Notes: generated by a model from the letters alone, not told the origin. Counted from the stretch's first letter, positions 9,392 to 18,955 are shown. The stretch is DNA of 64,000 nucleotides from a bacterium endosymbiont of Escarpia laminata (GCA_003660235.1 QGON01000070.1:62001-126000); one strand, 5' to 3'. Numbers and translations: made by a program.

Positions 9392-10573
9392 TCAAAGCGT
9401 GATCAGGGCGGCACTGGAGGCAGCCTTCGCCTTGCGCAGGGACTCGTCAACCGTTGCTCCCCGCGCCAATACCACCCCCATGCGGCGATGCCCCTCCACT
9501 TCCGGTTTTCCGAACAGGCGCAGTTGGGTATCCGGCTCCGCCAGCACCGACTCCAGGTTGCCGAAACCTACCTGCTGCGAAGACCCTTCCACCAGAATCA
9601 CGCTGGATGCGGAGGGTCCGTGAAAGTGGATATTGGGGATCGGCAGCCCCAGAATCGCCCGCGCATGCAGCGCAAACTGGGAGAGATCCTGGGAGATCAT
9701 AGTGACCATGCCGGTATCGTGTGGACGGGGCGAAACCTCGCTGAAGATCACCTCATTCCCCTTGATGAACAGCTCAACCCCAAAGATGCCACGCCCACCC
9801 AACGCCTCGGTAACCCTGCCCGCGATCTCCCTCGCCTTCTCGATGGCAAAATCACTCATCGGCTGGGGCTGCCACGACTGACGGTAGTCGCCATCCACCT
9901 GCACATGGCCGATAGGCGGGCAGAAACGGGTGCCACCGCTATGGCGAACCGTCAATTGGGTGATCTCATAATCGAAATCCACAAAACCCTCAACGATCAC
10001 CTTGCCCGCGCCGGTGCGGCCACCCTCCTGAGCATAGTCCCAGGCGCTGTCGATATCGGACGCTGTGCGGATCGTACTCTGCCCCTTGCCGGAAGAGCTC
10101 ATGATCGGCTTGATGACACAGGGCAGACCGATCTCTGCAACCGCATCATCGAACTCTGTGCGGGTGGTGGCGAAACGGTAGGGGGAGGTTGGAATACCAA
10201 GCTCTTCAGCGGCGAGACGTCGAATCCCCTCCCGGTTCATCGTCAACCGGGCTGCCCGTGCGGTGGGAATCACCGTATAACCCTCGCTCTCCAGCTCGAC
10301 CAAAGTATCGGTAGCGATCGCCTCGATCTCAGGCACGATGAAGTCCGGTTTCTCAAGCTCGATCACCGCCCGCAGGGCATCGCCATCCAACATGGAGAGG
10401 GTGTGACTGCGGTGGGCAACCTGCATTGCCGGGGAGTTGTCATAACGATCCACCACGATCACCTCGACCCCGAGACGTTGCAGTTCGATAACCACCTCTT
10501 TTCCCAGTTCACCGCCGCCACAGAAGAGCACACGGGTGGCGGATGGGGTGAGCGGAGTTCCGATGGCAATCAT
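9392..10573 (-). CDS. purT: formate-dependent phosphoribosylglycinamide formyltransferase
   Basis: PurT makes formyl-GAR from GAR, formate and ATP, the folate-free version of step 3 of purine synthesis. At 393 residues it has the full ATP-grasp length: N-terminal [16 protein letters not shown], the GAR-site region [29 protein letters not shown], and ATP-grasp segments [12 protein letters not shown] and [24 protein letters not shown]. It is followed on the same strand by the pseudouridine synthase gene and lies divergent from oxyR. Confidence 0.96.
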   Translation of the reverse strand: MIAIGTPLTPSATRVLFCGGGELGKEVVIELQRLGVEVIVVDRYDNSPAMQVAHRSHTLSMLDGDALRAVIELEKPDFIVPEIEAIATDTLVELESEGYTVIPTARAARLTMNREGIRRLAAEELGIPTSPYRFATTRTEFDDAVAEIGLPCVIKPIMSSSGKGQSTIRTASDIDSAWDYAQEGGRTGAGKVIVEGFVDFDYEITQLTVRHSGGTRFCPPIGHVQVDGDYRQSWQPQPMSDFAIEKAREIAGRVTEALGGRGIFGVELFIKGNEVIFSEVSPRPHDTGMVTMISQDLSQFALHARAILGLPIPNIHFHGPSASSVILVEGSSQQVGFGNLESVLAEPDTQLRLFGKPEVEGHRRMGVVLARGATVDESLRKAKAASSAALITL

Positions 10574-10690
10574 GGAGTCATTCCGGGCAAGATTGAGAAG
10601 GGCCAGATTATGAACGCTCAGGGGCCTGAGTCAAACCATCACGAGCCTTTTCCTGTTCGATAACATTTACCTTTCAGCTAAAATAGAATT

Positions 10691-10705
10691 ATCGGTTTTC
10701 CCTAT
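10691..10705 (+). promoter_or_regulatory. candidate OxyR half-site in the oxyR promoter
   Basis: The sequence ATCG-gttttcc-CTAT lies 12 bases upstream of the oxyR start codon. It fits the OxyR element of four-base half-motifs seven bases apart (ATAG-N7-CTAT). The same TTATCGGNNNTNCCTAT pattern occurs before the peroxiredoxin gene at 11692, which supports a common regulator and autoregulation. The second dimer site is not clear here. Confidence 0.4.
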
Positions 10706-10717
10706 ATCGGATCATCC

Positions 10718-11635
10718 ATGAACCTGCGCGATCTCGAATATGTCGTTGCCGTGGCGGACAGCAGCCACTTCGGCCATGCGGCCGAACGCTGCTATGTCAG
10801 CCAACCCACTCTGAGCGGCCAGATAAAAAAGCTGGAGGATGAGCTGGGCATCACCCTTTTCGAACGCACCAAACGCTCAGTGGCGATAACCCCTATCGGC
10901 GAAACCATCGTGGCACACGCCAGAGAGATATTGGAACAGGCCGAGACGATCCGGCAACTCGCCCAATCCCATCAGGATCCGCTGATCGGCCCACTCCGCA
11001 TTGGCGCCATCATGACCCTGAGCCCCTACCTCATGCCACTGATCCTGAAACCGCTGCGGGACAGACTGCCACAGATGCGACTCGTGATCTCAGAGGAGAT
11101 GACCGAGACACTGCTCGAACGTCTGCGCAAACATGAGATCGACGCCGCCCTTATCGCAACGCCGGTGGACGCAAGTGAATTTTCCACCATCCCCCTGTTT
11201 GATGAACCCTTCTGGCTGGCATATCCCCGCCACCACCCTTTTCAGGAAAAAAAGACCATCACCCAAAAGGACCTCGACAACACCGAACTCCTGCTGCTCT
11301 CGGAAGGCCACTGTCTCGCAGATCAGGCGATGGAGGTGTGTCACATGAAAGCACGGGCTGAACAGGGAGACATGGCCGACCTGCATGCCGCCAGCCTGGA
11401 GACACTGCTGCAGCTGGTGGGGGTGGGATTCGGCTGTACCCTGATCCCGGATCTCGCGGTGAGGGGCATCAGGATGAGTGACAAGGATATCGTTACCCGC
11501 CGGTTACAACAGGAGGATGCCTACCGCCGGGTATCTCTCGCCTTCAGGCACAGTTTCCCACGTCTTCAGGCACTCGATGCATTCATTGAAGTCGTACTCG
11601 ATAATCTGCCAGACACAGTTTTTCGCCTCTCCTGA
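10718..11635 (+). CDS. oxyR: hydrogen peroxide-sensing LysR regulator OxyR
   Basis: The 305-residue LysR-type activator has an N-terminal winged helix (MNLRDLEYVVAVADS, SQPTLSGQIKKLEDEL). In the effector domain the redox pair sits at Cys199 and Cys208 in GHCLADQAMEVC, the same positions as the disulphide switch of E. coli OxyR. Peroxide oxidises this pair and the protein then activates antioxidant genes. The immediate downstream gene is a peroxiredoxin-glutaredoxin fusion, a normal OxyR target, followed by glutathione reductase. Confidence 0.95.
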   Translation: MNLRDLEYVVAVADSSHFGHAAERCYVSQPTLSGQIKKLEDELGITLFERTKRSVAITPIGETIVAHAREILEQAETIRQLAQSHQDPLIGPLRIGAIMTLSPYLMPLILKPLRDRLPQMRLVISEEMTETLLERLRKHEIDAALIATPVDASEFSTIPLFDEPFWLAYPRHHPFQEKKTITQKDLDNTELLLLSEGHCLADQAMEVCHMKARAEQGDMADLHAASLETLLQLVGVGFGCTLIPDLAVRGIRMSDKDIVTRRLQQEDAYRRVSLAFRHSFPRLQALDAFIEVVLDNLPDTVFRLS

Positions 11636-11648
11636 GTAAAATCTCAAA

Positions 11649-11678
11649 GTAGGTCGGATTAGCGCAGCGTAACCCTAC
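11649..11678. repeat. REP-like repeat (GTAGG...CCTAC)
   Basis: GTAGGTCGGATTAGCGCAG and the following bases to CCCTAC form a short palindromic unit just after the oxyR stop. A related pair of arms occurs at 55050-55118 (GGTCGAGTTAGCG / CGCTAACCCGACC). This is the TAGGTCGG-TTAGCG type of dispersed intergenic repeat, and the window also holds a RAYT transposase relic of the kind that goes with REPs (40440-40695). Confidence 0.45.
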
Positions 11679-11691
11679 ACGATCCATACTT

Positions 11692-11728
11692 ATCGGCAAT
11701 ACCTATTTATTTAAACAATTCAAACGAT
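11692..11728 (+). promoter_or_regulatory. candidate OxyR operator upstream of the peroxiredoxin gene
   Basis: Four half-motifs spaced by seven bases each: ATCG-gcaatac-CTAT-ttattta-AACA-attcaaa-CGAT. This is the spacing of the tetrameric OxyR site. The first pair closely matches the element in front of oxyR. It is 94 bases upstream of the peroxiredoxin start, a suitable place for activation. Confidence 0.5.
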
Positions 11729-11822
11729 TTCACGAATCTGTTCAACTCTCCGATAATCTCTCCACACCAACGAGACCAAGCGTGCCAACAGGCCCGAAAT
11801 CAACAAATCACTGGAGAGAATC

Positions 11823-12572
11823 ATGTTTGAAAATCGTGCAAACCAGCAAGTGCCACAGGTTACCTTCCACACCCGTCGCAACCACGAGTGGGTGGATATC
11901 ACCACCGACAAAGTGTTCAAAGACAAAACCGTAGTGGTGTTCGCCCTTCCCGGCGCATTCACCCCGACCTGCTCTTCCACCCATGTGCCCCGCTACAATC
12001 AATTGGCGCCTGAGTTCAAGCGCCAGGGCGTGGATGAGATCGTCTGCATCTCGGTCAACGACATCTTTGTCATGAACGAGTGGCGAGCCGGGCAGAAGGC
12101 CGACAACATCACCTTCCTGCCCGACGGCAACGGCGACTTCAGCCGTGGCATGGGCATGCTGGTATCGCAGCAGGATCTCGGTTTCGGTGATCGCTCATGG
12201 CGCTACTCCATGTTGGTGAAGAACGGAGTGATCGAGAAGATGTTCATCGAGCCGGACGTTCCCGGTGACCCCTTCGAGGTCTCCGATGCCGATACCATGC
12301 TGGCCCATATCGCGCCGGATGCGGCAAAACCGTTGGATATCACCCTCTTCACCCGTAACGGCTGCCCTTTCTGTGCCCGCGCCAAGGGGATGCTGCATGA
12401 CGCAGGCATCCAATTCGAAGAGCTGGTATTGAACCGTGACTACAGCGAGGCAAGTCTGCGTGCGGTGGCTGGGATCTCCATGGTGCCCCAGATCTTCATC
12501 AGCGGCGAGCGCATCGGCGGATCCGACGAACTGGAACAATACCTCGCCGGACTGGGCAGAGCGGCAGCCTGA
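11823..12572 (+). CDS. hybrid peroxiredoxin-glutaredoxin (Prx5/Grx fusion)
   Basis: The 249-residue product joins a Prx5-type peroxiredoxin (residues 1-165; peroxidatic Cys50 in [12 protein letters not shown]) to a glutaredoxin (about 170-245; Cys181-Pro-Phe-Cys184, then [19 protein letters not shown]). The Grx module reduces the Prx module with glutathione, as in Haemophilus PGdx, giving a self-contained glutathione peroxidase. The ribosome site is GGAGAG before the ATG. It sits between oxyR and glutathione reductase with a candidate OxyR operator, so the three form one peroxide-defence block. Confidence 0.95.
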   Translation: MFENRANQQVPQVTFHTRRNHEWVDITTDKVFKDKTVVVFALPGAFTPTCSSTHVPRYNQLAPEFKRQGVDEIVCISVNDIFVMNEWRAGQKADNITFLPDGNGDFSRGMGMLVSQQDLGFGDRSWRYSMLVKNGVIEKMFIEPDVPGDPFEVSDADTMLAHIAPDAAKPLDITLFTRNGCPFCARAKGMLHDAGIQFEELVLNRDYSEASLRAVAGISMVPQIFISGERIGGSDELEQYLAGLGRAAA

Positions 12573-12582
12573 TCACAGCAAA

Positions 12583-12612
12583 GGGATCGGAGTCAAATCT
12601 GACTCCGGTCCC
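12583..12612. repeat. 13-bp-stem hairpin between prx-grx and gor
   Basis: GGGATCGGAGTCA pairs with TGACTCCGGTCCC around an AATC loop, one G-U pair in 13. There is no T-run. GGAGTCA/TGACTCC hairpins of this style are common dispersed repeats. It could also partly end transcription or protect the upstream message. Confidence 0.5.
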
Positions 12613-12650
12613 CAGGGAAACCAACAGCATCACATGCAGGAATAAGAGAG

Positions 12651-14060
12651 ATGAGCAGAGCATACGATTTAATTGCGATCGGCGGTGGCAGCGGCGGTCT
12701 TGCAGTGGCGGAAAAGGCCGCCCAGTACGGTAAACGGGTGGCGGTCGTGGAGGCCTACAAAATGGGTGGCACCTGCGTTAACAACGGCTGCGTACCCAAA
12801 AAGGTCATGTGGTACGCCGCCAACCTGGCCCACGCGGTGGACGCTGCCGGCAGCTTCGGCATCCCCGTCCAGCGTGGTGCAACTGACTGGGGCAAACTGG
12901 TTGCAGGGCGGGAGGACTATATCCACAACATCAACCGCTACTGGGACAGCCACGTGGCAGACAGCGGCATTACCCACATCCAGGGTCACGCACGCTTCAT
13001 CGACAGCAACCACATCGAAGTGGATGGCGAGACCTACACTGCCGACCACATCGTTATTGCCACTGGCGGCCGTCCCATCGTGCCACCGGTGCCTGGCGCC
13101 AAATTGGGCATCACCTCCGACGGTTTCTTCCAACTCACCGAACAGCCAAAGCGAGTGGCGGTGATCGGCGGCGGATACATCGGCGTGGAACTTGCGGGCG
13201 TACTGCGGGCACTGGGTTCAGAGGTCACCATAGCCGCTTTGGAGGAGCGCCTGCTTGAGGCTTTCGACCCGATGATCAGCGATGTTCTGATGGCAGAGAT
13301 GAAGAAGCAGTCGATCGATCTGAAGATGGGCTTTCAGGCCGCAGGGCTGGCCAGGAGTGAATCTGGTATCGCCCTTGACTCCATAAACGGCGAACGTCTC
13401 GACGGCTTCGACTGCGTGATCTGGGCGGTAGGCCGCACACCCAATACCCGGGAACTCAATCTGGAGGCCGCAGGCGTCGAAACACGCAGTGACGGCATCA
13501 TCCCCACCGACGAATACCAGAACACCAACATCCCCGGCATCTACGCCATCGGCGATATTACCGGCCGAACGCCGCTAACCCCGGTAGCCATAGCTGCAGG
13601 CCGACGCCTGGCTGAAAGGCTTTTCAACAACATGCCGGAACGGCGGGTGGACTACGACAACATTCCAAGCGTGGTCTTCGCCCATCCGCCGGTGGCGACT
13701 GTCGGCCTGACCGAACCCGAAGCCCGTAAGCGGCATGAAAAGATCACGATCTACAAGACCGATTTCACACCCATGCGCCATGCACTCTCCAGCCACGGCG
13801 TCACCACGGCGATGAAACTGGTCTGTGCAGGCCTGGAACAACGGGTGGTGGGCATCCATCTCATCGGCGACAACGTGGATGAGATGCTGCAGGGATTTGC
13901 CGTGGCGGTAAAGATGGGGGCAACCAAGGCGGACTTCGACAGCACCATCGCCATCCACCCCGTCAGCGCCGAGGAGCTGGTGACCCTGAAAGAGCCAGAG
14001 CCCGATGCTACGATACACCACGGCATCGACAACGGTATCGAGTGGAAGGAAGCAGGTTGA
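12651..14060 (+). CDS. gor: glutathione-disulfide reductase
   Basis: This flavoprotein reduces glutathione disulphide with NADPH. The product is 469 residues long. FAD site [17 protein letters not shown] is at the N-terminus, the redox disulphide is Cys42/Cys47 in [13 protein letters not shown] (same positions as E. coli Gor), the NADPH site is [17 protein letters not shown] (about residue 170) and the catalytic His is in [12 protein letters not shown] near the C-terminus. It supplies the reductant for the Grx module encoded just upstream. Glutathione rather than lipoamide specificity follows from the VNNGCVPKK form, so it is not the missing E3 of the sucAB complex. Confidence 0.95.
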   Translation: MSRAYDLIAIGGGSGGLAVAEKAAQYGKRVAVVEAYKMGGTCVNNGCVPKKVMWYAANLAHAVDAAGSFGIPVQRGATDWGKLVAGREDYIHNINRYWDSHVADSGITHIQGHARFIDSNHIEVDGETYTADHIVIATGGRPIVPPVPGAKLGITSDGFFQLTEQPKRVAVIGGGYIGVELAGVLRALGSEVTIAALEERLLEAFDPMISDVLMAEMKKQSIDLKMGFQAAGLARSESGIALDSINGERLDGFDCVIWAVGRTPNTRELNLEAAGVETRSDGIIPTDEYQNTNIPGIYAIGDITGRTPLTPVAIAAGRRLAERLFNNMPERRVDYDNIPSVVFAHPPVATVGLTEPEARKRHEKITIYKTDFTPMRHALSSHGVTTAMKLVCAGLEQRVVGIHLIGDNVDEMLQGFAVAVKMGATKADFDSTIAIHPVSAEELVTLKEPEPDATIHHGIDNGIEWKEAG

Positions 14061-14173
14061 GCAGGTGCTGGATCTTTTATTGAATCCATAGCGACAGGGT
14101 TAAACGTATGGATATTAGAAAGCGGCAACAAACCCCGATGCCGACACCCCATACAACGTTTGAGGATTCAATC

Positions 14174-14545
14174 ATGAAGAGATCAATCATCGCAATCAGT
14201 GCAGTCCTTTTTGCCGGGACTGCGGGCGCAGCTTCCGATTGGGAGATCTATCGCGGATTTGCCCCCGGCAACCCTGATCTATCCACGGGCAGCACCTATA
14301 AATCGGAGGCAACCGCCGTTCAACCCGGAATAGGCAGTTCAGCGGGAACAAAAAGCCACTCCCCAGTGACCGATTTCGATATCTACGGCGGGTTCGTCAG
14401 TGGCAATCCTGATCTGTCCAGCGATATGGCACCCTCACTGAGGACAGCGAATGCGCCAGGCATCGGCCTTGGAACGGGCCTGCGTGGCAGCGCTTCCAAC
14501 CATTTTATCTACCATGGTTTCGAAAAGGACAACCCCGATCTATGA
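14174..14545 (+). CDS. small exported protein with three IYxGFxxxNPDL repeats
   Basis: Start ATG 14174 is set by a GAGG eight bases upstream; an earlier in-frame start would bury the signal peptide. Residues 1-20 are a signal peptide (MKRSIIAISAVLFAGTAGAA). The mature protein of about 100 residues carries three copies of the same motif: DWEIYRGFAPGNPDLS, DFDIYGGFVSGNPDLS and NHFIYHGFEKDNPDL, spaced by Gly/Ser-rich linkers. It has no Cys and no known domain. The repeats suggest a small structural or ligand-binding envelope protein. It is next to gor and the frd operon but separated from frd by a strong hairpin. Confidence 0.75.
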   Translation: MKRSIIAISAVLFAGTAGAASDWEIYRGFAPGNPDLSTGSTYKSEATAVQPGIGSSAGTKSHSPVTDFDIYGGFVSGNPDLSSDMAPSLRTANAPGIGLGTGLRGSASNHFIYHGFEKDNPDL

Positions 14546-14562
14546 GTAAGTCCTCGAAACAC

Positions 14563-14620
14563 GAGGGAGGAGGGAACGACTGAAAAACGCTGCCCGGAAA
14601 ACAGTCGCCTCCCCTCCCCC
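14563..14620 (+). terminator. strong hairpin after the repeat protein gene
   Basis: The arm GAGGGAGGAGGGAACGACTG (14563-14582) pairs with CAGTCGCCTCCCCTCCCC (14602-14619) with few mismatches around an A-rich loop. It lies about 20 bases after the stop codon. A U-tract is missing, so factor-independent ending is not assured. Confidence 0.45.
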
Positions 14621-14750
14621 GGTTCAATCACAGATTAGACGACGATATTCTGAAAAGCTGGAAGATGACTTTTTCCTGAGACAGATCAGTTCAGGTAACA
14701 CGATCACACGGTAAGTTATTAAATAAGATGACCCGGTGACGTTTACTTGC

Positions 14751-15383
14751 ATGAAGGCATCCATACAAAATCCCCACTTTCTGCTGCGCCGCCTGCACTC
14801 ACTGTTCGGGCTGCTGCCGGTGGGTGCTTTTCTGATCTTCCATCTCTGGGAGAACTCCCAGTCACGTTTCGGCATGGCACACTACAATGAACAGGTGGTG
14901 GCCGCCTTGCAGCGCATGAACTACCTGCCGCTGCTGGAGATCTTCGCCATCGCCCTGCCGATCCTGTTTCATGCTGGATACGGCCTGGTGATCCTAGGCT
15001 CCGGCAGGGCTGAACTACACCGCTACCCCTGGCTGCACAATCGCTTCTACTGGCTACAACGGCTCTCCGGGGTCGCCATTCTGCTTTTTCTGCTCGCCCA
15101 TGTCGGCATGACCCGCTTCTGGGGGATCTGGGAACCCGCCGTTAAGGCCGATCTGTTTGGCCATATGCAGCAACTGCTCTCACATCCACTGATCTTCCTG
15201 CTCTATCTGCTGGGACTACTGCTGTCACTACTCCATCTGGGCAACGGCCTCTGGACCATGGGGATCAGCTGGGGCGTCACGGTTACGCCGCGCGCGCAAC
15301 AACTCAGCTTCCTGATCTGTATGGGATTTACCCTCCTGCTCTTTGCAGTGGGTCTGCAGGGACTCTGGGGGTTTATCTCATGA
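14751..15383 (+). CDS. succinate dehydrogenase/fumarate reductase cytochrome b subunit (type B)
   Basis: The five-helix membrane anchor binds haem b and exchanges electrons with quinone. The single large subunit of about 210 residues, with histidines in RRLHSLFG, FHLWEN, LFHAGYG, LLAHVG and LLHLGNG, is the Bacillus/Wolinella type-B arrangement rather than separate SdhC and SdhD. ATG 14751 (MKASIQNPHFLLRRLHS) is preferred; a GTG at 14736 would add five residues. The stop overlaps the flavoprotein start by four bases. The direction of the reaction (succinate oxidation or fumarate reduction) cannot be read from the sequence. Confidence 0.88.
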   Translation: MKASIQNPHFLLRRLHSLFGLLPVGAFLIFHLWENSQSRFGMAHYNEQVVAALQRMNYLPLLEIFAIALPILFHAGYGLVILGSGRAELHRYPWLHNRFYWLQRLSGVAILLFLLAHVGMTRFWGIWEPAVKADLFGHMQQLLSHPLIFLLYLLGLLLSLLHLGNGLWTMGISWGVTVTPRAQQLSFLICMGFTLLLFAVGLQGLWGFIS

Positions 15384-17254
15384 AAAAGAGACCACGAGTC
15401 ATCGTCATCGGCGGCGGTTTGGGGGGACTCTGGACCACCCTGCGTATCGTCGAGGCCGGTTTCAGTGTCGAGCTGTTCTCACTGTTCGAGGTGAAACGAT
15501 CCCACTCTGTCTGTGCCCAGGGGGGGATCAATGCGGTACTCGACACCAAAGGTCAACGGGATTCAGTAAGGCAGCATCTCATCGATACCGTCAAGGGCGG
15601 TTCCTATCTCGCCAACCAGCCGCCGATCCAGTCGATGTGCGAAGAGGCGCCGGGACTGATCCGCACCTTCGAGCGCATGGGCGTCACCTTCTCCCGCACC
15701 CCGGAGGGATTGATGGATCTGCGCCTGTTCGGCGGCGTGAAGAACAAACGCACCTGTTTTGCCGGTGCCAGCACCGGCCAGCAGTTGATGTATGGGGTGG
15801 ATGAACAGGTGCGGCGCCACGAAGCCCAGGGCAGTGTCCACAAGTGGGAGTGGTGGGAGTTTCTCTCCCTGGTGCTCGACAACAACGGCCACTGCAAAGG
15901 CATCATTGCCTTCAATCTGCACTCACTGGAGGTGCGCGCCTTTCGCGCCGACGCGGTGGTGATGGCCACTGGCGGCATGGGCAAGGTCTATGGGCACCGC
16001 ACCACCAACTCGACCAACTCCACCGGAGCTGCGGCCTTTCGTTGTTACCTGCAGGGCGCCCGGTTCGCCAATGCGGAGTTCTTCCAGTTCCACCCCACCG
16101 CCATGCTGGGGGACGACAAGACACGTCTCATGAGCGAAGCGGCACGGGGCGAAGGAGGACGCCTCTGGGTACCGAAACGGCCGGGGGACAACCGGAACCC
16201 CCTCTCCATCCCGGAGAACGAACGCTTCTATTTCCTTGAGGAGTGGTATCCGAGCTATGGCAATACTGTGCCGCGGGATGTGGCCTCACGGGCTATCTGG
16301 AAGATCGTGCGGGAACAGGGACAGGGGGTCGGCGGCGCGGACAAGGTCTATCTAGATCTCACCCATCTGGACAAAAAGTTCGTCACCGCCCGGCTGGGCG
16401 CCATCCTCGACATCTACCGCAAGTTTCACGGCAGCGATCCACTGGAGTCTCCCATGGAGATCTTCCCCTCCGCCCACTACGCCATGGGGGGACTCTGGAT
16501 CGACTACGAAAAGGATGAACAGAGCGGCGGCCTCAAGTACGGCAGCCCACGCAACCACGCCACCAATATTCCCGGTCTCTACGCCTGTGGCGAGTGCGAC
16601 AGCGGCTACCACGGGGCCAACTCGCTGCTCTCTGCCTCCTTCAGCGGCCGGGTGACGGGTGAGTCGGTAGCCACCTACCTGCAGGGACTGGAACAGAGTA
16701 GCGATGAGACCCCGTCCCGTTTTTTCGCAGAGGGAATCGCCCGGGAGCAGGCAATCAACGAGGCTCTGCTCAAATCCAACGGACATGAAAACCCCTACAA
16801 GCTGCACGATGAGCTGGGGGCGCTGATGACGGGGAAGGTGGGCGTGGTGAGAGACAACCCAACCCTCGATCTCGCCTATGACGAGTTACTTGCATTGGAG
16901 CAGCGTTCCCGCAACGTCGGTCTCGGAGACCGCAGTGGCTGGAGTAACCAGAGCCTCGCCGAAACCCGGCAGTTGCAGGAGATGATTCGCCTCAGCGCAG
17001 TCATCACCCGCTGCGCCCGTGCCAGGGATGAGTGCCGGGGCGCCCACTACAAACCTGAATTCAAGCTGACGATTCCAGAGGGCAAGTTTCCCGGCGATCC
17101 GGAGTTTGAGACCTATCGTGAAGCGTGGAAACGTAAAAACGACAAGTGGCTGAAGACCACACTGGCAGAACATGACGGGGATGGACCACGGATATCCTAC
17201 GAAGCGGTGGACACCTCGATCATACCGCCAGAGCAACCGAGGGACTATCGCTGA
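15380..17254 (+). CDS. succinate dehydrogenase/fumarate reductase flavoprotein subunit
   Basis: The 624-residue FAD subunit interconverts succinate and fumarate. The FAD site IVIGGGLGGLWTTLRI is at residues 8-23, followed by SHSVCAQGGINAVLDT, which contains the His-FAD/Gln-Gly-Gly region. FQFHPTAML, LMSEAARGEGGRLW and SAHYAMGGLWIDY hold the catalytic Arg/His region, and GECDSGYHGANSLLS the second FAD contact. Length and sequence match the type-B family (624 against about 590 for type A SdhA). It overlaps both neighbours, so the three subunits are translated as an operon. Confidence 0.95.
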   Translation: MKKRPRVIVIGGGLGGLWTTLRIVEAGFSVELFSLFEVKRSHSVCAQGGINAVLDTKGQRDSVRQHLIDTVKGGSYLANQPPIQSMCEEAPGLIRTFERMGVTFSRTPEGLMDLRLFGGVKNKRTCFAGASTGQQLMYGVDEQVRRHEAQGSVHKWEWWEFLSLVLDNNGHCKGIIAFNLHSLEVRAFRADAVVMATGGMGKVYGHRTTNSTNSTGAAAFRCYLQGARFANAEFFQFHPTAMLGDDKTRLMSEAARGEGGRLWVPKRPGDNRNPLSIPENERFYFLEEWYPSYGNTVPRDVASRAIWKIVREQGQGVGGADKVYLDLTHLDKKFVTARLGAILDIYRKFHGSDPLESPMEIFPSAHYAMGGLWIDYEKDEQSGGLKYGSPRNHATNIPGLYACGECDSGYHGANSLLSASFSGRVTGESVATYLQGLEQSSDETPSRFFAEGIAREQAINEALLKSNGHENPYKLHDELGALMTGKVGVVRDNPTLDLAYDELLALEQRSRNVGLGDRSGWSNQSLAETRQLQEMIRLSAVITRCARARDECRGAHYKPEFKLTIPEGKFPGDPEFETYREAWKRKNDKWLKTTLAEHDGDGPRISYEAVDTSIIPPEQPRDYR

Positions 17255-18000
17255 TGAACGATTCGATAGAGCTGCGCATACGTCGACAGGACCGGCCAGA
17301 AACCCAGCCCTATTGGCAGACATTCCGCATCCCCCATAAACAGGGGCACAACATTGTCTCCGCCCTGATGATGATTCGCAACGAGCCGGTGACCTCGGAC
17401 GGAGAACAGGTCGAACCGGTCGTCTGGGAGTTCAACTGCATGGAGGAGGTCTGCGGCGCCTGCTCCATGATCATCAACGGCAGGCCGCAGCAGGCCTGCT
17501 CTGCGCTGGTGGATGAGCTGGCGCAGCCCATCGTGCTGGAACCCCTCGGCAAATTCCCGGTGGTGCGGGATCTGCTGGTGAACCGCTCACGGATATTCGA
17601 GGGACTCAAACAGGTCAAGGCTTGGGTCGAGATCGATGGCGCCTGGGACATCCATCAGGGTGCCCCCCGCATATCGCCCCAGGTGTGGAGCGAAAACCAT
17701 CTCTTCAGCCGCTGCATGAGCTGTGGCTGCTGCATGGAGGCCTGCCCCCAGTTCGGGCCGGACAGCGACTTCCTGGGGCCTGCAGTCTTGGCTCAGGTGC
17801 GGCTGATGAACGGCCACCCGACGGGCACCTACGACCGGGAGGCAAGGCTGCACGCCATCATGGGTGACGGAGGCCTGAGCGACTGCGGCAATGCGCAAAA
17901 CTGTGTGCAGGTCTGTCCCAAGGAGATCCCCCTCACCACCGCCATCGGCGAACTGGGACGTCAGGTAACCCGACAACTGGTCAAAGACATATTGGGTTGA
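17254..18000 (+). CDS. succinate dehydrogenase/fumarate reductase iron-sulphur subunit
   Basis: The 248-residue electron-transfer subunit carries all three clusters. The 2Fe-2S ligands are Cys62, Cys67, Cys70 and Cys82 (CMEEVCGAC ... QQAC). The 4Fe-4S set is CMSCGCCMEACPQ. The 3Fe-4S set is CGNAQNCVQVCPKEIP. Its ATG overlaps the flavoprotein stop by one base (TGATG). It completes the frd/sdh operon. Confidence 0.95.
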   Translation: MNDSIELRIRRQDRPETQPYWQTFRIPHKQGHNIVSALMMIRNEPVTSDGEQVEPVVWEFNCMEEVCGACSMIINGRPQQACSALVDELAQPIVLEPLGKFPVVRDLLVNRSRIFEGLKQVKAWVEIDGAWDIHQGAPRISPQVWSENHLFSRCMSCGCCMEACPQFGPDSDFLGPAVLAQVRLMNGHPTGTYDREARLHAIMGDGGLSDCGNAQNCVQVCPKEIPLTTAIGELGRQVTRQLVKDILG

Positions 18001-18092
18001 GTAGACTCTATAGTGTCTATCCGGGACGCCCCTAAAACCTGGAACCTGGAACCCCAAGAAACCAAAGCAGATAATCACTGAGTCAAACCGTC

Positions 18093-18929
18093 ATGAAAAA
18101 AACAGCCCTGTTATTTTTTCTATTGATCCTGTCGCTGCCGGTGCTCGCCTTTCAGCCCTTTTTCGATAATGATCCCAAAACCCGTCACGCCCCCGAAGAC
18201 CCCGGCCTGACCGACTTTGATCTTGAGGTGCTGGCGTTATGCGGCAACTGGGGCGATGAGGTCGAGGCAGTCGATTTCGAACAGATGATGCTGAATAAAT
18301 CCAATACAGCGGTTTTGCAACGCATTCGCAAGGCCGTCGGAGGGCGTATCTTCAGCAAGGCCAGGGACAACAGACAGTTTGCCCATGAGCTGCGCCGTGT
18401 CTGGTTTGAGCAGAAGGGTTTTAAACATGTCTTCTGTGGTGAACCTGGATCCGGTCGGGACCTCGGCGGCCTGCACTACGCTGCCCGCTACTGGCAGGCA
18501 CAGGACAACAACTGGGCCGGATACAGAAAACTGAAATCAAACTACAGAAAACGCCCAGTCGAAAAGTGTCGGGCGTTCTATCTGAAGGAGTCGATCAAAC
18601 CACCGATCTACACCATCAGCCTCCAGTTCAAAAACCCGTATGAACCGAGGAACAATATTAAGTGTCTCAGCGGTTACAACCATGAGATGAACGCCGAAGA
18701 CATTCTGATCGCCGGTACAAGGGCCTTTAAGCAAGCCAATAGACGGGTGGGTAAAAACACCAAAGATGCCTGTCTGTTCTATACCCGTCCAGCCGGCAAA
18801 AAACGCCATTTCAGCACCCTGGTGATCAAACAGCGCGCCCTGCGCACCTTCTACCCGATGACAGACAAAAAACCCTACTGCAAGAAGAACAGAAAAAACT
18901 ATAAGGCCTGTCTCTGTTCCAATCTTTGA
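18093..18929 (+). CDS. exported EndoU-like nuclease domain protein
   Basis: The 278-residue protein has a signal peptide (residues 1-19, LLFFLLILSLPVLA). The core resembles the EndoU ribonuclease fold: FKHVFCGE with His112 and GGLHYAARYW with His128 in the spacing of the EndoU paired histidines, then a PPIYTISLQFKNPY beta strand and a lysine-rich C-terminal part. Cysteines at 50, 115, near 155 and at the end (CKKN..CLCSNL) suggest disulphides, fitting a periplasmic or secreted protein. EndoU domains cleave RNA at uridines and are frequent as bacterial toxin tips. No immunity gene is adjacent. Family assignment is by eye and should be confirmed by profile search. Confidence 0.6.
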   Translation: MKKTALLFFLLILSLPVLAFQPFFDNDPKTRHAPEDPGLTDFDLEVLALCGNWGDEVEAVDFEQMMLNKSNTAVLQRIRKAVGGRIFSKARDNRQFAHELRRVWFEQKGFKHVFCGEPGSGRDLGGLHYAARYWQAQDNNWAGYRKLKSNYRKRPVEKCRAFYLKESIKPPIYTISLQFKNPYEPRNNIKCLSGYNHEMNAEDILIAGTRAFKQANRRVGKNTKDACLFYTRPAGKKRHFSTLVIKQRALRTFYPMTDKKPYCKKNRKNYKACLCSNL

Positions 18930-18955
18930 CCCTGACTGCAAAAGGATAAACGACT

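Noticed and set aside
9377-10663. 428-residue plus-strand frame opposite purT
   Set aside because: It is the mirror frame of a clear purT gene; the composition (Arg/His/Gly-rich, no domain) is that of a GC-rich shadow.
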